NCBI GenBank assembly: GCA_020639215.1
Contig: JACKHA010000013.1
Location: 1-64,000, forward strand
Source of the DNA: Phycisphaeraceae bacterium
Lineage (GTDB): Bacteria > Planctomycetota > Phycisphaerae > Phycisphaerales > UBA1924
Length of the DNA stretch: 64,000 nt
Direction: 5' to 3'
Under the pieces are notes generated by a model. It made no database searches, was not told the origin of the DNA, and saw only the letters and a program-made list of their open reading frames with translations. This document shows positions 8,821-17,675 of this stretch, in pieces (position 1 is the first letter of the stretch; each line of letters opens with the position of its first letter). The position numbers and the translations under genes were made by a program.

Positions 8821-10314
8821 TCAGGGAGCGAGATTCGGCTCGGGCGGGGCGAAGCCGAGCAGGCGAGCGGCCTCCCACGCGGGAGCGGACCACGGGGCTT
8901 CGCGGGTGACGCGGATGAGCACCTCGCGGTCGCGATCGGGGAGGGGGTCGGGCGGGCCCGAGTCGGCGTATCGGGAGCGCCAGCCGTCGAGCATGGTCTG
9001 GGCGCGCTGGGTCTGCTCGGCGGTGCGGGCCTGCCAGGGCTGGTCGACCCACTCGAGGGCCTCGCGGAAGCGGGCGGCGGTGGGGTACTCGTGCCCCATG
9101 TCGGGGTATTCGAGGAGTCGCACGTCGAAGCCGTCGGATCGCATAGCGTCGAGCGTGCGGGCGATCTGGGCGTGGTTGAAGTCGCGCGGGCCGGTCATGG
9201 CGGCGAGGCGGTGCTCGCGGAGGCGGCGGGCCTCGCCTCGGGGCAGCGCGTAGCCCTGGGGCATGAACGAGCCGTTGCCCAGAGCGATGTTCTCGTAGGC
9301 GTTGACGCCGACGATGCAGATCGCGCCGGCGTAGACGTCGGGGAAGCAGCCCCAGTGCATGGACGAGACGCGCCCGCCGCCGCTAACGCCGAAGACGTAT
9401 ACACGCTGCGGGTCGATGTGGACGCGGGAGGTGGCGTTGGCGATCGCGTCGAAGATGAGCTGGTGGCGGTCGGCGATGTTGCGGTTGTTGCCGGCGTTGG
9501 AGACGCCGACGACCGCGAGGTTCAGGGCGTCGCCGGCGGCCTCCGCGAAGGCGGGGGGGCGGCCCGACTCGCTCGGATCGATCCAGACGAGCAGGCCGGC
9601 GGGGCGGGTGGGGGTGTAGGCCTCCGGGAGGCGGAGGTAGATGGTCTCGACATCAAGGTCGCGGGCGGCGGGGCGGAGTCGCCAGCGCTGGCCGCCCCAG
9701 AAGCGGTCGCCGAGGGTCTGCTCGTCGAAGGTGACGGGGCTGGGGAGATACGGATGTTCGAGATCGACAACGCGTCCGGTCGGGATGTCGGGCGGATTGA
9801 AGCCGGCGGCGTAGCGGGACCACTGGGCGACGATCTGGTCGAACGCGTCGGGCATGACGGCGGCGGAGGCGACGCCGGATGGGTCGATGGGATCGATCTC
9901 GCTTGCGATGAGCGTTCCGTCGGGCAGGCGGAGGATCTCGACGCGTTTGCGGGCGGCGGGGCTGGCCAGGTGCATGACGCCGACGAGGGTTGCGCCTTCG
10001 AGGGACTCGGGGGCTTCGGCGGTCCGGGCCATGCGACGGAGTTGGGCGAACTCGCGCGGGGTGACCTGGCCGATGATGCCGGCCAGGGCGCGGAGCATGG
10101 GCGAGTCGAGCGCCTCCGCGTCGGGGGGTGTGGCGTCGAGACCGACGACGACGCTGCGCGGCGGGCCGCCGGGCATGTCGAAGACGCGGTCGGGATCGGC
10201 GGCGGGCGATGCACTCGTGCAGAGGAGGAGCGCAAGGGCGCAGGCCACGAGCCGCGCCGTGCGGGGCGTCGTGAGCGCGGGGCGCGGGGCCTGGTTCGGT
10301 GGCGTTGCAGGCAT
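8821..10314 (-). CDS. Secreted alpha/beta-hydrolase (esterase-like)
   Basis: A signal peptide (ARLVACALALLLCTSASPAAD) is followed by about 200 residues without known motifs, then an alpha/beta-hydrolase domain. That domain has the nucleophile elbow VFGVSGGGRVSS (G-x-S-x-G) and a late His in DMGHEYPT. A DAM/DGF segment between them may hold the acid. The layout, with an upstream strand LLVWIDPSESG, resembles PHB-depolymerase/feruloyl-esterase-like secreted esterases. The substrate is unknown. A GGAG site precedes the ATG at 10314. The gene is divergent from the unknown gene at 10417. Confidence 0.7.
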   Translation of the reverse strand: MPATPPNQAPRPALTTPRTARLVACALALLLCTSASPAADPDRVFDMPGGPPRSVVVGLDATPPDAEALDSPMLRALAGIIGQVTPREFAQLRRMARTAEAPESLEGATLVGVMHLASPAARKRVEILRLPDGTLIASEIDPIDPSGVASAAVMPDAFDQIVAQWSRYAAGFNPPDIPTGRVVDLEHPYLPSPVTFDEQTLGDRFWGGQRWRLRPAARDLDVETIYLRLPEAYTPTRPAGLLVWIDPSESGRPPAFAEAAGDALNLAVVGVSNAGNNRNIADRHQLIFDAIANATSRVHIDPQRVYVFGVSGGGRVSSMHWGCFPDVYAGAICIVGVNAYENIALGNGSFMPQGYALPRGEARRLREHRLAAMTGPRDFNHAQIARTLDAMRSDGFDVRLLEYPDMGHEYPTAARFREALEWVDQPWQARTAEQTQRAQTMLDGWRSRYADSGPPDPLPDRDREVLIRVTREAPWSAPAWEAARLLGFAPPEPNLAP

Positions 10315-10416
10315 GGGGTGCTCCGGACCGCTCCCCTACGCTGGCCCCGGTGTGCAGAGTACCATGCCCGCGGGCCTAATCCCAGCGGATGTCGCGATCG
10401 TCGGAAGGAGTCGGCG

Positions 10417-11328
10417 TTGCCCGAGGACACCAGCAGCGTGCCGGAGACCGCGTCGCTCTCGGAGCGGATGCGCAAGGCTTCGGCCGAGGCGCGGGAGCAT
10501 CTGGGCGCGTTCGGGCTGTCGGCCGAGTCGTACGACGGGCTGCTGCGGATGTCGGCGGACGCGGAGGCGTCGCTGCGGGAGCGAGGGGCCACGCGGGCCG
10601 CGGCGCGGTTGGAGGCGCTGCGCGGCACGTTCGCGGCGGCGCTGGAGCGGCCGACGGATGACCTGGAGGCTCGCGGCGGGGCGTACCTGGCGCTGCTCGA
10701 GTCGGTGCTCATCGCGTCGCTCGGGGACGAGGCCGAAAGCCCCGGATGGTCGGCGCGGCTGGATCGGGCGTTCGCGGGCGGGACGCCGGGCGTGGGGGAG
10801 TTGTCGCTTCTCACCACGGGGGGGATGTGCCGCGACGTCGGCGCGAGCATCGAGGTTGCCAAGACCGCGGACGCCGACGACGGGCTGCTGCGTGTGACGT
10901 GGCGAAAGTGGCGGTTCGCCCTGGCACCGGCCGCGGCCGGTGATTCGGAGGGGATCGCGGTCGGCGTTCGGGAGGCCGGGGAGCGGCTGCGGGCGGCTCG
11001 CCTGGCGGGGTTGGTCTCGATCGACCTTGCCGGGGCGGTGTGCCCGGAGCGTCGCCCGGTGCGGGCCACGCACGCGGATGCTGGCGCGGCGGAGCTGCGG
11101 GACCGCCTCGATCGGCTGCTGCGGGGGGCGCGGGCGCCGCTGGTGAAGACTTGCGACCGCGATCACGTCCTGGGCGTGGTGGGCTCGGCGTTTTTGGCGG
11201 TGCACATCGTGCCGAACGACCAGGTCGCGTTCATCACGGCGTACCGGTTCATGTCGTTGATGGACCCGAGCGACCCGCGGGAGCGGACGCTGGGTCGCCT
11301 GCGCGACGCGTTCGACGGGATCGGGTGA
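10417..11328 (+). CDS. Protein of unknown function (303 aa)
   Basis: A GGAAGGAG ribosome-binding site at 10403-10410 sits six bases before a TTG at 10417 and decides the start; the open frame itself extends far upstream as a shadow of the esterase gene. The product is soluble, mostly helical, and rich in Ala, Arg and Glu, with no signal peptide. The C-terminal third includes KTCDRDHVLGVVGSAFL and FITAYRFMSLMDP. I recognise no family. Confidence 0.65.
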   Translation: MPEDTSSVPETASLSERMRKASAEAREHLGAFGLSAESYDGLLRMSADAEASLRERGATRAAARLEALRGTFAAALERPTDDLEARGGAYLALLESVLIASLGDEAESPGWSARLDRAFAGGTPGVGELSLLTTGGMCRDVGASIEVAKTADADDGLLRVTWRKWRFALAPAAAGDSEGIAVGVREAGERLRAARLAGLVSIDLAGAVCPERRPVRATHADAGAAELRDRLDRLLRGARAPLVKTCDRDHVLGVVGSAFLAVHIVPNDQVAFITAYRFMSLMDPSDPRERTLGRLRDAFDGIG

Positions 11329-11343
11329 GCCAGGGCGGCCGCG

Positions 11344-12300
11344 TCACGCTCCGGGGCGGAGTTTGCGACCCAGCGGCGCAGGGGTGCTGTCCTCGGGTTC
11401 GACGGGTGCGCTCCGGAACGACGGGTCGAGCACGGCGTTCACGAACACGGGTGTGCCGACCGCGGCCTGCCACTCCGGGAAGTCGGAGTTGGCCAACGCG
11501 GTGTTGAGCTGGTCCGCGGTGAACGCGGTGGGCGCGAGGCGGAGGTCGCGGGTCGACCAGTCCCAGTCGAAGCCGGCGAGCACGAGCAGTTGGCCGTGCT
11601 GGAGCGTGAGGCCGTCCTCGATGATGACGCCGCCCTCGGCATCCGGCGGCACGACGGCGACGAGCAGGGCGGTGAACGCGGTGGTGCCCCCGTTGCCGCA
11701 CAGGGTGGGCAGGTCGCGGATGGAGTAGTTGACGCCGGTGCGGAACGCGCCGAAGCCGGCGTTCTCGTTGCCCGAGCCGGGGAGCATGGCCTCTTCTTCG
11801 GTGGTGTGGTACCAAGGCAGGTCGTCGCGCGCATCGTCGCGCATGGTGCGTCCATCGGCATTCGACTCGATTCGCTCCGGGCCTCGCCCGCGACGCCCGC
11901 GGGTGTAGCGGTAGACGTAGTCCCAGCCGTGCCGCGGCATGTCGACCAGCGGGAACGGCAGGTCGGGGCGTCCCGCGGGGATGCCTCGGACGCTGGCGGG
12001 GCAGTCGTCGTCTCGGATGAGATTGACCCAGTGGATGTCGATGTGGTCCCAGATGTGGGAGTTGGGCCCGCCGGGGCGGTGCTCGCGCGCGACGCGGAAC
12101 GTCGCGGACATGCCGGCGCCGGAGCGGTTGGCGACGGTGGCCTCGATGTCGCCAAGATCGAGGCGGTGGGCGGCTCCGGTGGCGTCGATCAGCGTGATGT
12201 GGACGTCATCGATGTCGATCGTGTAGGACTGCGCCGTGGCGGGTGCGCCGGCGAGTGCGAGGCCGGCGAGCGCGAGAGCGATTGGAACGGTCGAACGCAT
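11344..12300 (-). CDS. Secreted protein of unknown function
   Basis: The 318-residue product starts with a clear Sec signal peptide (LALAGLALAGAPATAQS, cleavage near residue 24). The mature part is rich in Asp, aromatic residues and Thr, with an acidic segment near the middle and a tail of Pro/Glu (APVEPEDSTPAPLG). Several Trp residues (WDHIDIHWVN, DWDWSTRD) suggest a beta-rich extracellular domain. I see no catalytic motif. The frame continues far upstream, but the ATG at 12300 is the only start that gives a signal peptide. It converges on the gene ending at 11328. Confidence 0.65.
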   Translation of the reverse strand: MRSTVPIALALAGLALAGAPATAQSYTIDIDDVHITLIDATGAAHRLDLGDIEATVANRSGAGMSATFRVAREHRPGGPNSHIWDHIDIHWVNLIRDDDCPASVRGIPAGRPDLPFPLVDMPRHGWDYVYRYTRGRRGRGPERIESNADGRTMRDDARDDLPWYHTTEEEAMLPGSGNENAGFGAFRTGVNYSIRDLPTLCGNGGTTAFTALLVAVVPPDAEGGVIIEDGLTLQHGQLLVLAGFDWDWSTRDLRLAPTAFTADQLNTALANSDFPEWQAAVGTPVFVNAVLDPSFRSAPVEPEDSTPAPLGRKLRPGA

Positions 12301-12488
12301 GGCGGGCCTCGGCGTCTGGTGGCGGTTCGGGCGCAACGGTGATGGTACCGGCGACCGGGCGGGCGATGGCACCATTACCGACCGAAGAGGCGTCGGCGCC
12401 ACGGCCGGGCCGCGATTCCAGACCCCTGGATGCCAACGGACAGCGCGGCGGGCCGGGCGGCTGACCGGAGCGACAACCAAGGCGTCGA

Positions 12489-12794
12489 CTACAGCGAACG
12501 TCCGAGCGACTCGTCCAGGCTCGGGAATCGGCGGCGGATGCTGGCCGCGTCGAAGCGGGGGGGCCACTGGAACTCGGGGTGCTCGGCCAGGAGCCACGCC
12601 AGGACGGATTCGAGCACGCTCGAGGGCGGGCGGGCCCCGCCGGACCAGTAGTCGTGGTCGGACCAGGACAGCGTGATGTCGTGGGCCGTGGTGGCGTCCC
12701 CGCGTGTCAGGGCGACCTCGTAGGTCCAGCCGCGCGGCGTCTCTCGCTCGCGGCGGAGGTCGATGCTCGCGATGTCGCGGGCCGGATGCGGCAT
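12489..12794 (-). CDS. Small protein of unknown function (101 aa)
   Basis: The product contains RGWTYEVALTRGD and HDITLSWSDHDYWSGG followed by a helical segment, VLESVLAWLLAEHP. This gives an alpha/beta appearance without a signal peptide. A TAGGAT hexamer lies six bases before the ATG at 12794, consistent with a leaderless transcript. I recognise no family. It stands alone between the secreted protein gene and a divergent permease gene. Confidence 0.6.
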   Translation of the reverse strand: MPHPARDIASIDLRRERETPRGWTYEVALTRGDATTAHDITLSWSDHDYWSGGARPPSSVLESVLAWLLAEHPEFQWPPRFDAASIRRRFPSLDESLGRSL

Positions 12795-12800
12795 TCGTGC

Positions 12801-12806
12801 ATCCTA
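12801..12806 (-). promoter_or_regulatory. -10-like TAGGAT for the 101-aa gene
   Basis: TAGGAT on the minus strand is six bases from the ATG at 12794. No ribosome-binding site lies between. Confidence 0.45.
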
Positions 12807-12990
12807 TCGACCGGTCGGCGGCGGGTCGTGAATCCAACCGGGGGCGGAGCGGTATCGCAAGCCTTACGGGCTTTGAGTTGATCGGTGCGGTGTTCGGGAG
12901 GGGCCGCTTTCCTATCGTCCCCCGGGCGCGTTCGAGAGAATCGCTCAAGTCGCCCCGGGGTTCGCGTGTTCGCCGCCGGAGATCGCCCGC

Positions 12991-14322
12991 GTGACGTTCC
13001 TGATCGAAACCATCCGCCTCGGCCTGCACAACCTGCGGCTGCACATGCTGCGGTCGATCCTGACGGCGCTGGGCATCATCCTGGGCGTGGCGGCGGTGAT
13101 CACGATGGTGTCGGTCGGCGAGGGCTCGAAGCGCGAGGCCCTGCTGCAGATCGAGCGGCTCGGAGCCAGGAACATCATCATCCGGTCGATCAAGCCGCCG
13201 GACGCGAGCAACAACGCGGCGGGGCAGCAGCGGTCGTTCATCAGCCGGTACGGGCTGTCGCGATCGGACTTCGAGGTGCTCGACGAGCAGTTCGCGGACG
13301 CCCAGGCGATCGTGCCGGTCAAGGCGGTGGGGAGCGAGCTCCTGCGGGGGGCGCTGCGGACGGTGTCGCAGGCGTACGGGACGACGCCGGAACTGGCGGA
13401 CGTGGCCAATCTTCGGGTGTCGCGCGGGCGGTACCTGACGCCGGGCGACCTCGCGGATGGGGCGATGGTGTGCGTGATCGGGTCGAAGGTCGCGGAGCAC
13501 TTCTTTCCGTTCGACGATCCCCTCGGCCAGAACCTGCGCATCGACGACAAGTCGCTGACGGTGGTCGGCGTGTTGTCGCCGGTGGGGCTTTCGGGCGGGG
13601 CGGGGGCGGCGCTCATCGGGCGGGACCTGAACCTGGATGTTCACATCCCGTTCACCACCGCCCGCCTGGCGTTCGGCGACATCGTGCAGCGTCGGGAGTC
13701 CGGGTCGTTCTCGGCCTCGGAGGTGCAGGTCGAGGAGGTGTACCTGCAGGTGCGGGACCGCGAGCGGGTCGGGCTGGACGCCCAGCGGGTCCGCCGGACG
13801 ATGGCGGTGCGGCACCCGGGGCTGGAGGACATCCAGATCATCGTGCCGTTCGAGCTGCTCGAGCAGGCCCGGCGGGTGGCATTGACCTGGAACCTCGTTC
13901 TGGGGTTCATCGCGGGGATCTCGCTGCTGGTGGGCGGGATCGGGATCATGAACATCATGCTCGCATCGGTGACGGAGCGGACGCGCGAGATCGGCATCCG
14001 GCGCGCGGTCGGGGCGACGCGGAAGCACATCCTCGCGCAGTTCTTGGTCGAGACGTCGGTGCTGTCGGCGATTGGCGGGCTGGTTGGGGTGGGGTTGGGC
14101 GTCGGGGTGTCGGTGGGGATCCCGCTGCTGATGCCGGTGCTGGCGGCCACGCCGGTGATCGACCGGTGGGTCTCGGCGGAGTTCGCGCTGCCCACGCAGG
14201 TGACGCTGTGGTCGATCCTGCTCTCGTTCGGGGTGGCGACGGTGATCGGGCTCGTCTTCGGGATCTACCCGGCGATCCAGGCGTCGAAGCAGGACCCGAT
14301 CGTGGCGCTGCGGCACGACTGA
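12991..14322 (+). CDS. ABC transporter permease, MacB/FtsX type
   Basis: The protein has the MacB layout: an N-terminal membrane segment (MLRSILTALGIILGVAAVITM, about 19-40), a large periplasmic domain, and three C-terminal membrane segments from about residue 295. The FtsX motif GGIGIMNIMLASVTERTREIG and GATRKHILAQFLVE follows the second segment. It probably works with an ATPase and a periplasmic adaptor in efflux or lipoprotein-related mechanotransmission, but neither partner gene is in the window. The start is GTG at 12991. A TATCGT hexamer lies 72 bases upstream. Confidence 0.9.
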   Translation: MTFLIETIRLGLHNLRLHMLRSILTALGIILGVAAVITMVSVGEGSKREALLQIERLGARNIIIRSIKPPDASNNAAGQQRSFISRYGLSRSDFEVLDEQFADAQAIVPVKAVGSELLRGALRTVSQAYGTTPELADVANLRVSRGRYLTPGDLADGAMVCVIGSKVAEHFFPFDDPLGQNLRIDDKSLTVVGVLSPVGLSGGAGAALIGRDLNLDVHIPFTTARLAFGDIVQRRESGSFSASEVQVEEVYLQVRDRERVGLDAQRVRRTMAVRHPGLEDIQIIVPFELLEQARRVALTWNLVLGFIAGISLLVGGIGIMNIMLASVTERTREIGIRRAVGATRKHILAQFLVETSVLSAIGGLVGVGLGVGVSVGIPLLMPVLAATPVIDRWVSAEFALPTQVTLWSILLSFGVATVIGLVFGIYPAIQASKQDPIVALRHD

Positions 14323-14530
14323 GGACTCACCGCAGAGGCACAGAGCACGCAGGGGAAGGCAGCCACCAGGGTCTGGGCCAAGGGTGGCATCGGGCCGCTC
14401 GGCACGATCAGATCGGCCAGACCTTCCGTCGGGGCCCGAACCCGCGAGTGCGAGCAATGTTACGCGAGCGACAGGTCGATTGCGCGGGCACCGCCTCCCT
14501 CTGCGTGCGCTGCGACTCTGCGGTGGGTCC
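14323..14530. repeat. Intergenic inverted repeat, GCAGAG-type arms
   Basis: The arms are 14323-14359 and 14494-14530. The left arm and the reverse complement of the right arm match at 31 of 37 positions. They enclose about 134 bases with no gene. The left arm begins immediately after the permease stop, and the right arm ends at the first base of the nhaA stop codon. Confidence 0.8.
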
Positions 14531-16179
14531 TAGTTCGAGTATCCGGCGATCACGTTGCGTCCGCTCGTGCTGGGCGGGGACTTGCGGCCTTCGATCACCA
14601 GCACAATGAGGCCGATGACGCCGGCGACGGCGGAGCCGCCGAGGATGCCAAGCTTGGCCCCGTCGAGCAGGAGCGGGTGCCCGCGAAACGCCAGGTTGGC
14701 GATGAACAAGGCCATGGTGAAGCCGATGCCGGCGAGCCATCCCGCGCCGTGGATGTGCCCCCATCGCACGCCGCGTGGAAGTGCCCCGAGACCGAGCTTC
14801 ACAGCCAGGAACGAGAACAGGAACACACCGATCGGCTTGCCGAAGCACAGCCCCAGGGCGACGGCCAGGCCGATCTTCGCCTCCACTTCGACGGTGTCGG
14901 TCGCGTTGGCCGGGCTGCCCCCGATGGCCACCCCGGAGTTAGCCAGGGCGAAGACCGGGATGATCGCGAACGCGACCCAGGGGGCCAGGATGTACTCGAG
15001 GCGGTGCAGCGGGCTGCCGGTGATCACCGAAGCGTTCTCGACAGCTTGGACCATCTCCTGCTGGTCGGCGGTGGTCTGCTTGAACTCGCCCTTGTCCGTC
15101 TTCGGGACGTTCTTCTCGAACTCGTCGAGGGCCTCGCGAGTGAAGGCGAGGTACTTGCGCGCGTTGATCCGCGGGCGGCACGGGATCGCCAGGGCCAGCA
15201 TGACGCCGGCGATGGTGGCGTGGATGCCGGAGTGGAACACGAACCACCAGAGCACAAGGCCCACGGCCATGTAGAGGGTGATGCTGCGGAATCCGGCCAT
15301 GCCCATGACGATGAGGGCGGCCCAGATGATCGCGGCGATGCCCAGGGAGACGAGGTCCAGGTTCTCCGTGTAGAAGATGGCGATGACCAGCAGGGCCCCC
15401 AGGTCGTCGGCGATGGCCAGCGTGGTCAGGAACAGGCGCACGCCCTCGGGGACGCGCCGCCCGAGCAGGGCCAGCACGCCGAGGGCGAACGCGATGTCGG
15501 TCGCCATGGGGACGCCCCACCCGCGAATCGTGAGCGGCTGCCCCCAGTGGATGGCGGCGTAGATCGCGGCGGGGACCAGCATGCCGCCCAGAGCCGCGGC
15601 AACCGGGAGGGCGGCTTTCTTCGGCGAGGACAGCTCGCCCTCGACGACCTCGCGCTTGATCTCGAGGCCAACGAGCAGGAAGAAGATGGCCATGACCAGG
15701 TCGTTGATCCAGTGGCCAATGGACATGGAAACATCGGCGACTTTCTCTGACTCGTTCGACGCGTGCGCGTGGGACGCGGGCTCCGCGGCGTGCCCGGCGG
15801 GGTCGAGGTGCATCGCGCCCTCGGCCTCATCCGGCGGGGACGTCGGGTCAGGAGTTGCGCCGTGGGTGGGGCTGGCCTCCCCGCCCGGCTGGCTCATCGG
15901 CGCGGCGGGCGATCCACCCGAGGGGGTATCGGTGGCGGGGTCGTGCCCGGCGTCGTACTCCGCGGCGGAGATCGATACCTTGAGTTCGTGCCAGAGGTAG
16001 TGGTACGAGTGTCCCCACGGCGAGTTGGCCCAGATCATGGCGATGGCGGCCATGACCAAGAGCAGGATGCCGCCGGCGGCTTCGAGCCTCCCGAACCGCT
16101 GGAAGGGGCCCATGAGCCGGTCGGCAAGAGTTGGGGCCTCGCCTTGTTTGATGGACTTTCCGCCGCCGCCGTGCGCCAT
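14530..16179 (-). CDS. nhaA: Na+/H+ antiporter NhaA, with long inserted loop
   Basis: NhaA exchanges protons for sodium across the inner membrane. About 12 membrane segments are visible, with the essential aspartate pair in IADDLGALLV (about residues 259-260), the MATDIAFALGVLAL motif and LLVGLEIKREVVEGEL. At 549 residues it is much longer than E. coli NhaA (388). Most of the excess is a Pro/Gly/His/Ala-rich loop (about 73-148) after the first membrane segment, plus a charged helical insert near 345-385. A TACACT hexamer is at 16233-16238 on the coding strand. mraY lies upstream on the same strand. Confidence 0.95.
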   Translation of the reverse strand: MAHGGGGKSIKQGEAPTLADRLMGPFQRFGRLEAAGGILLLVMAAIAMIWANSPWGHSYHYLWHELKVSISAAEYDAGHDPATDTPSGGSPAAPMSQPGGEASPTHGATPDPTSPPDEAEGAMHLDPAGHAAEPASHAHASNESEKVADVSMSIGHWINDLVMAIFFLLVGLEIKREVVEGELSSPKKAALPVAAALGGMLVPAAIYAAIHWGQPLTIRGWGVPMATDIAFALGVLALLGRRVPEGVRLFLTTLAIADDLGALLVIAIFYTENLDLVSLGIAAIIWAALIVMGMAGFRSITLYMAVGLVLWWFVFHSGIHATIAGVMLALAIPCRPRINARKYLAFTREALDEFEKNVPKTDKGEFKQTTADQQEMVQAVENASVITGSPLHRLEYILAPWVAFAIIPVFALANSGVAIGGSPANATDTVEVEAKIGLAVALGLCFGKPIGVFLFSFLAVKLGLGALPRGVRWGHIHGAGWLAGIGFTMALFIANLAFRGHPLLLDGAKLGILGGSAVAGVIGLIVLVIEGRKSPPSTSGRNVIAGYSN

Positions 16180-16357
16180 AGAGCCACCCCTCGGGCTTGC
16201 GCCCGTCCGTGGGACCGAGAACGTGGGAGGCTAGTGTAGATCGGGTGGACCGGGACGGGAAGTTGATGCCTGGTCCGCGCAGGATCATCGCGCGATCGCG
16301 GTCGTCCTCACGCTCGTTCCGGCGCTGTCCGTGCGGAAAGGGAGAACGGTCTGGCGA

Positions 16358-16441
16358 TCACGCACGCCGACGCCGGGGCAAGGCCAACAGGCCGACTCCC
16401 GCGATGGCCATGGCGCCGCCGGTGGGAAGCGGGATGACCAT
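16358..16441 (-). CDS. Orphan exosortase-type (PEP-CTERM-like) sorting signal, small ORF or gene remnant
   Basis: The 27 codons encode a V-I-P-L-P-T-G motif, a short hydrophobic stretch (AMAIAGVGLLALP) and a terminal RRRRA, then stop. This is the exact layout of planctomycete exosortase sorting tails, which normally end much longer secreted proteins. The frame is the same as mraY: after the mraY TAG come nine codons and then this ATG. No ribosome-binding site precedes it. It may be the leftover 3' end of a deleted gene, or by chance a tiny protein. Confidence 0.4.
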   Translation of the reverse strand: MVIPLPTGGAMAIAGVGLLALPRRRRA

Positions 16442-16468
16442 ATCGAAGCAAGATCCCGCGGGAAGAGG

Positions 16469-17653
16469 CTACCGCATCTTCAGGCTCGCCAGCCCGACCA
16501 CGAGCAGCAGGACCGTGATGATCCAGAAGCGAGCGACGATGCGCTGCTCGGCCCAGCCGCCCAGGTGCAGGTGGTGGTGGTAGGGGGCGCAGCGGAACAC
16601 CCGCTTGCCGCCGGTGGCCTTGAAGTACCCGACCTGGACGACGACGGACCCGATCTCGAGCAGGAACACGCCAGACATGAGCAGGACAACCGCCTCCTGG
16701 CGGATGACCACCGCGATGTAGCCCAGGATGCCGCCAAGGCACAGGCTGCCGGTGTCGCCCATGAAGACCTGGGCGGGCGAGCAGTTCCACCACAGGAACC
16801 CGAGGCAGGCCCCGGCGGTTGCGCCGCCCAGGACGCCGAGTTCGGCGGCCCCGGCGACGTGGGGCACGAGCAGGTACTGGGCGGCCGGGGGCCAGCCGGC
16901 GATCAGGGCCAGGACCGTCACGCCGACGGCGACGATGGAGGCGATGCCTCCCGCGAGCCCGTCCATGCCGTCGGTGATGTTGACGGCGTTGCTCATGCCG
17001 GTGATGACGACGGCGGCGATGGCGACGAACGCCAGCGGGGCGAGCGTGATCAGGCCCGGAGCGATCTGGGCCGAGCCCGGGATGTAGGTCCGCTGGAACG
17101 GCAGGTTGAGCACGTGGGACAGGTTTGGCCCATCGGGCGCGGCCCCGTGGGTGGAGACGAAGTACCCCGCCAGCAGCCCCAGACCGAGTTGGAACGCGAG
17201 TTTCTCCCAGGCGAGCAGGCCCTGGCGACCGGTGCCGCGACGGGCGGCGGTGAGCTTGAGCCAGTCGTCGAAGCCGCCGAGGACGGCGGTCCAGACAACG
17301 ACGATGATGCCGATCTGGATGTAGCGCTCGGAGATGTCGGCCAGGACGAGAACGGACCCGAGGATGGCGCCGGCGATGAGGATGCCGCCCATTGTCGGGG
17401 TGTTGGCCTTGGACTGGGAGACGCCTCGGAGGGCCTGGGCGTCGGTGAGGCCGGCGTCGCCGACCTTCTGGCGGACGAGGAAGGCAATGGTGCGCCGACC
17501 GAGCAGCAGGACGATCAGGAACGAGACTCCGGCGGCGGCCAGGGCACGGAACTGGACCTGGTCGAGGATGCCGACAAACCGGTAGAGGTCGCGCTCACTG
17601 AGCCAGGGGCGGAGGGCTTCGAACAGGAGGTAGAGCATCGGCGGGATGACCAT
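16469..17653 (-). CDS. mraY: Phospho-N-acetylmuramoyl-pentapeptide transferase MraY
   Basis: MraY transfers phospho-MurNAc-pentapeptide to undecaprenyl phosphate, making lipid I at the inner membrane. About ten membrane segments are present, with the family motifs KANTPTMGG, GGFDDWLK, AVNITDGMDGLAGG (catalytic Asp cluster) and YHHHLHLGGWAEQRIV. At 394 residues the length is typical. The ATG at 17653 is preferred, as the open frame upstream is a shadow of murF. It follows murF by 22 bp in a murE-murF-mraY operon. Confidence 0.96.
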   Translation of the reverse strand: MVIPPMLYLLFEALRPWLSERDLYRFVGILDQVQFRALAAAGVSFLIVLLLGRRTIAFLVRQKVGDAGLTDAQALRGVSQSKANTPTMGGILIAGAILGSVLVLADISERYIQIGIIVVVWTAVLGGFDDWLKLTAARRGTGRQGLLAWEKLAFQLGLGLLAGYFVSTHGAAPDGPNLSHVLNLPFQRTYIPGSAQIAPGLITLAPLAFVAIAAVVITGMSNAVNITDGMDGLAGGIASIVAVGVTVLALIAGWPPAAQYLLVPHVAGAAELGVLGGATAGACLGFLWWNCSPAQVFMGDTGSLCLGGILGYIAVVIRQEAVVLLMSGVFLLEIGSVVVQVGYFKATGGKRVFRCAPYHHHLHLGGWAEQRIVARFWIITVLLLVVGLASLKMR

Positions 17654-17675
17654 CGGCCCGCCGGAGCGCGGGCGT

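Noticed and set aside
8455..10416. Long upstream extension of the 10.4-kb gene
   Set aside because: The frame runs through the esterase gene on the other strand; a GGAAGGAG site and TTG at 10417 mark the real start.
12301..14457. 1037-aa frame extending the secreted protein upstream
   Set aside because: It overlaps the permease gene entirely, and the signal peptide starts at 12300.
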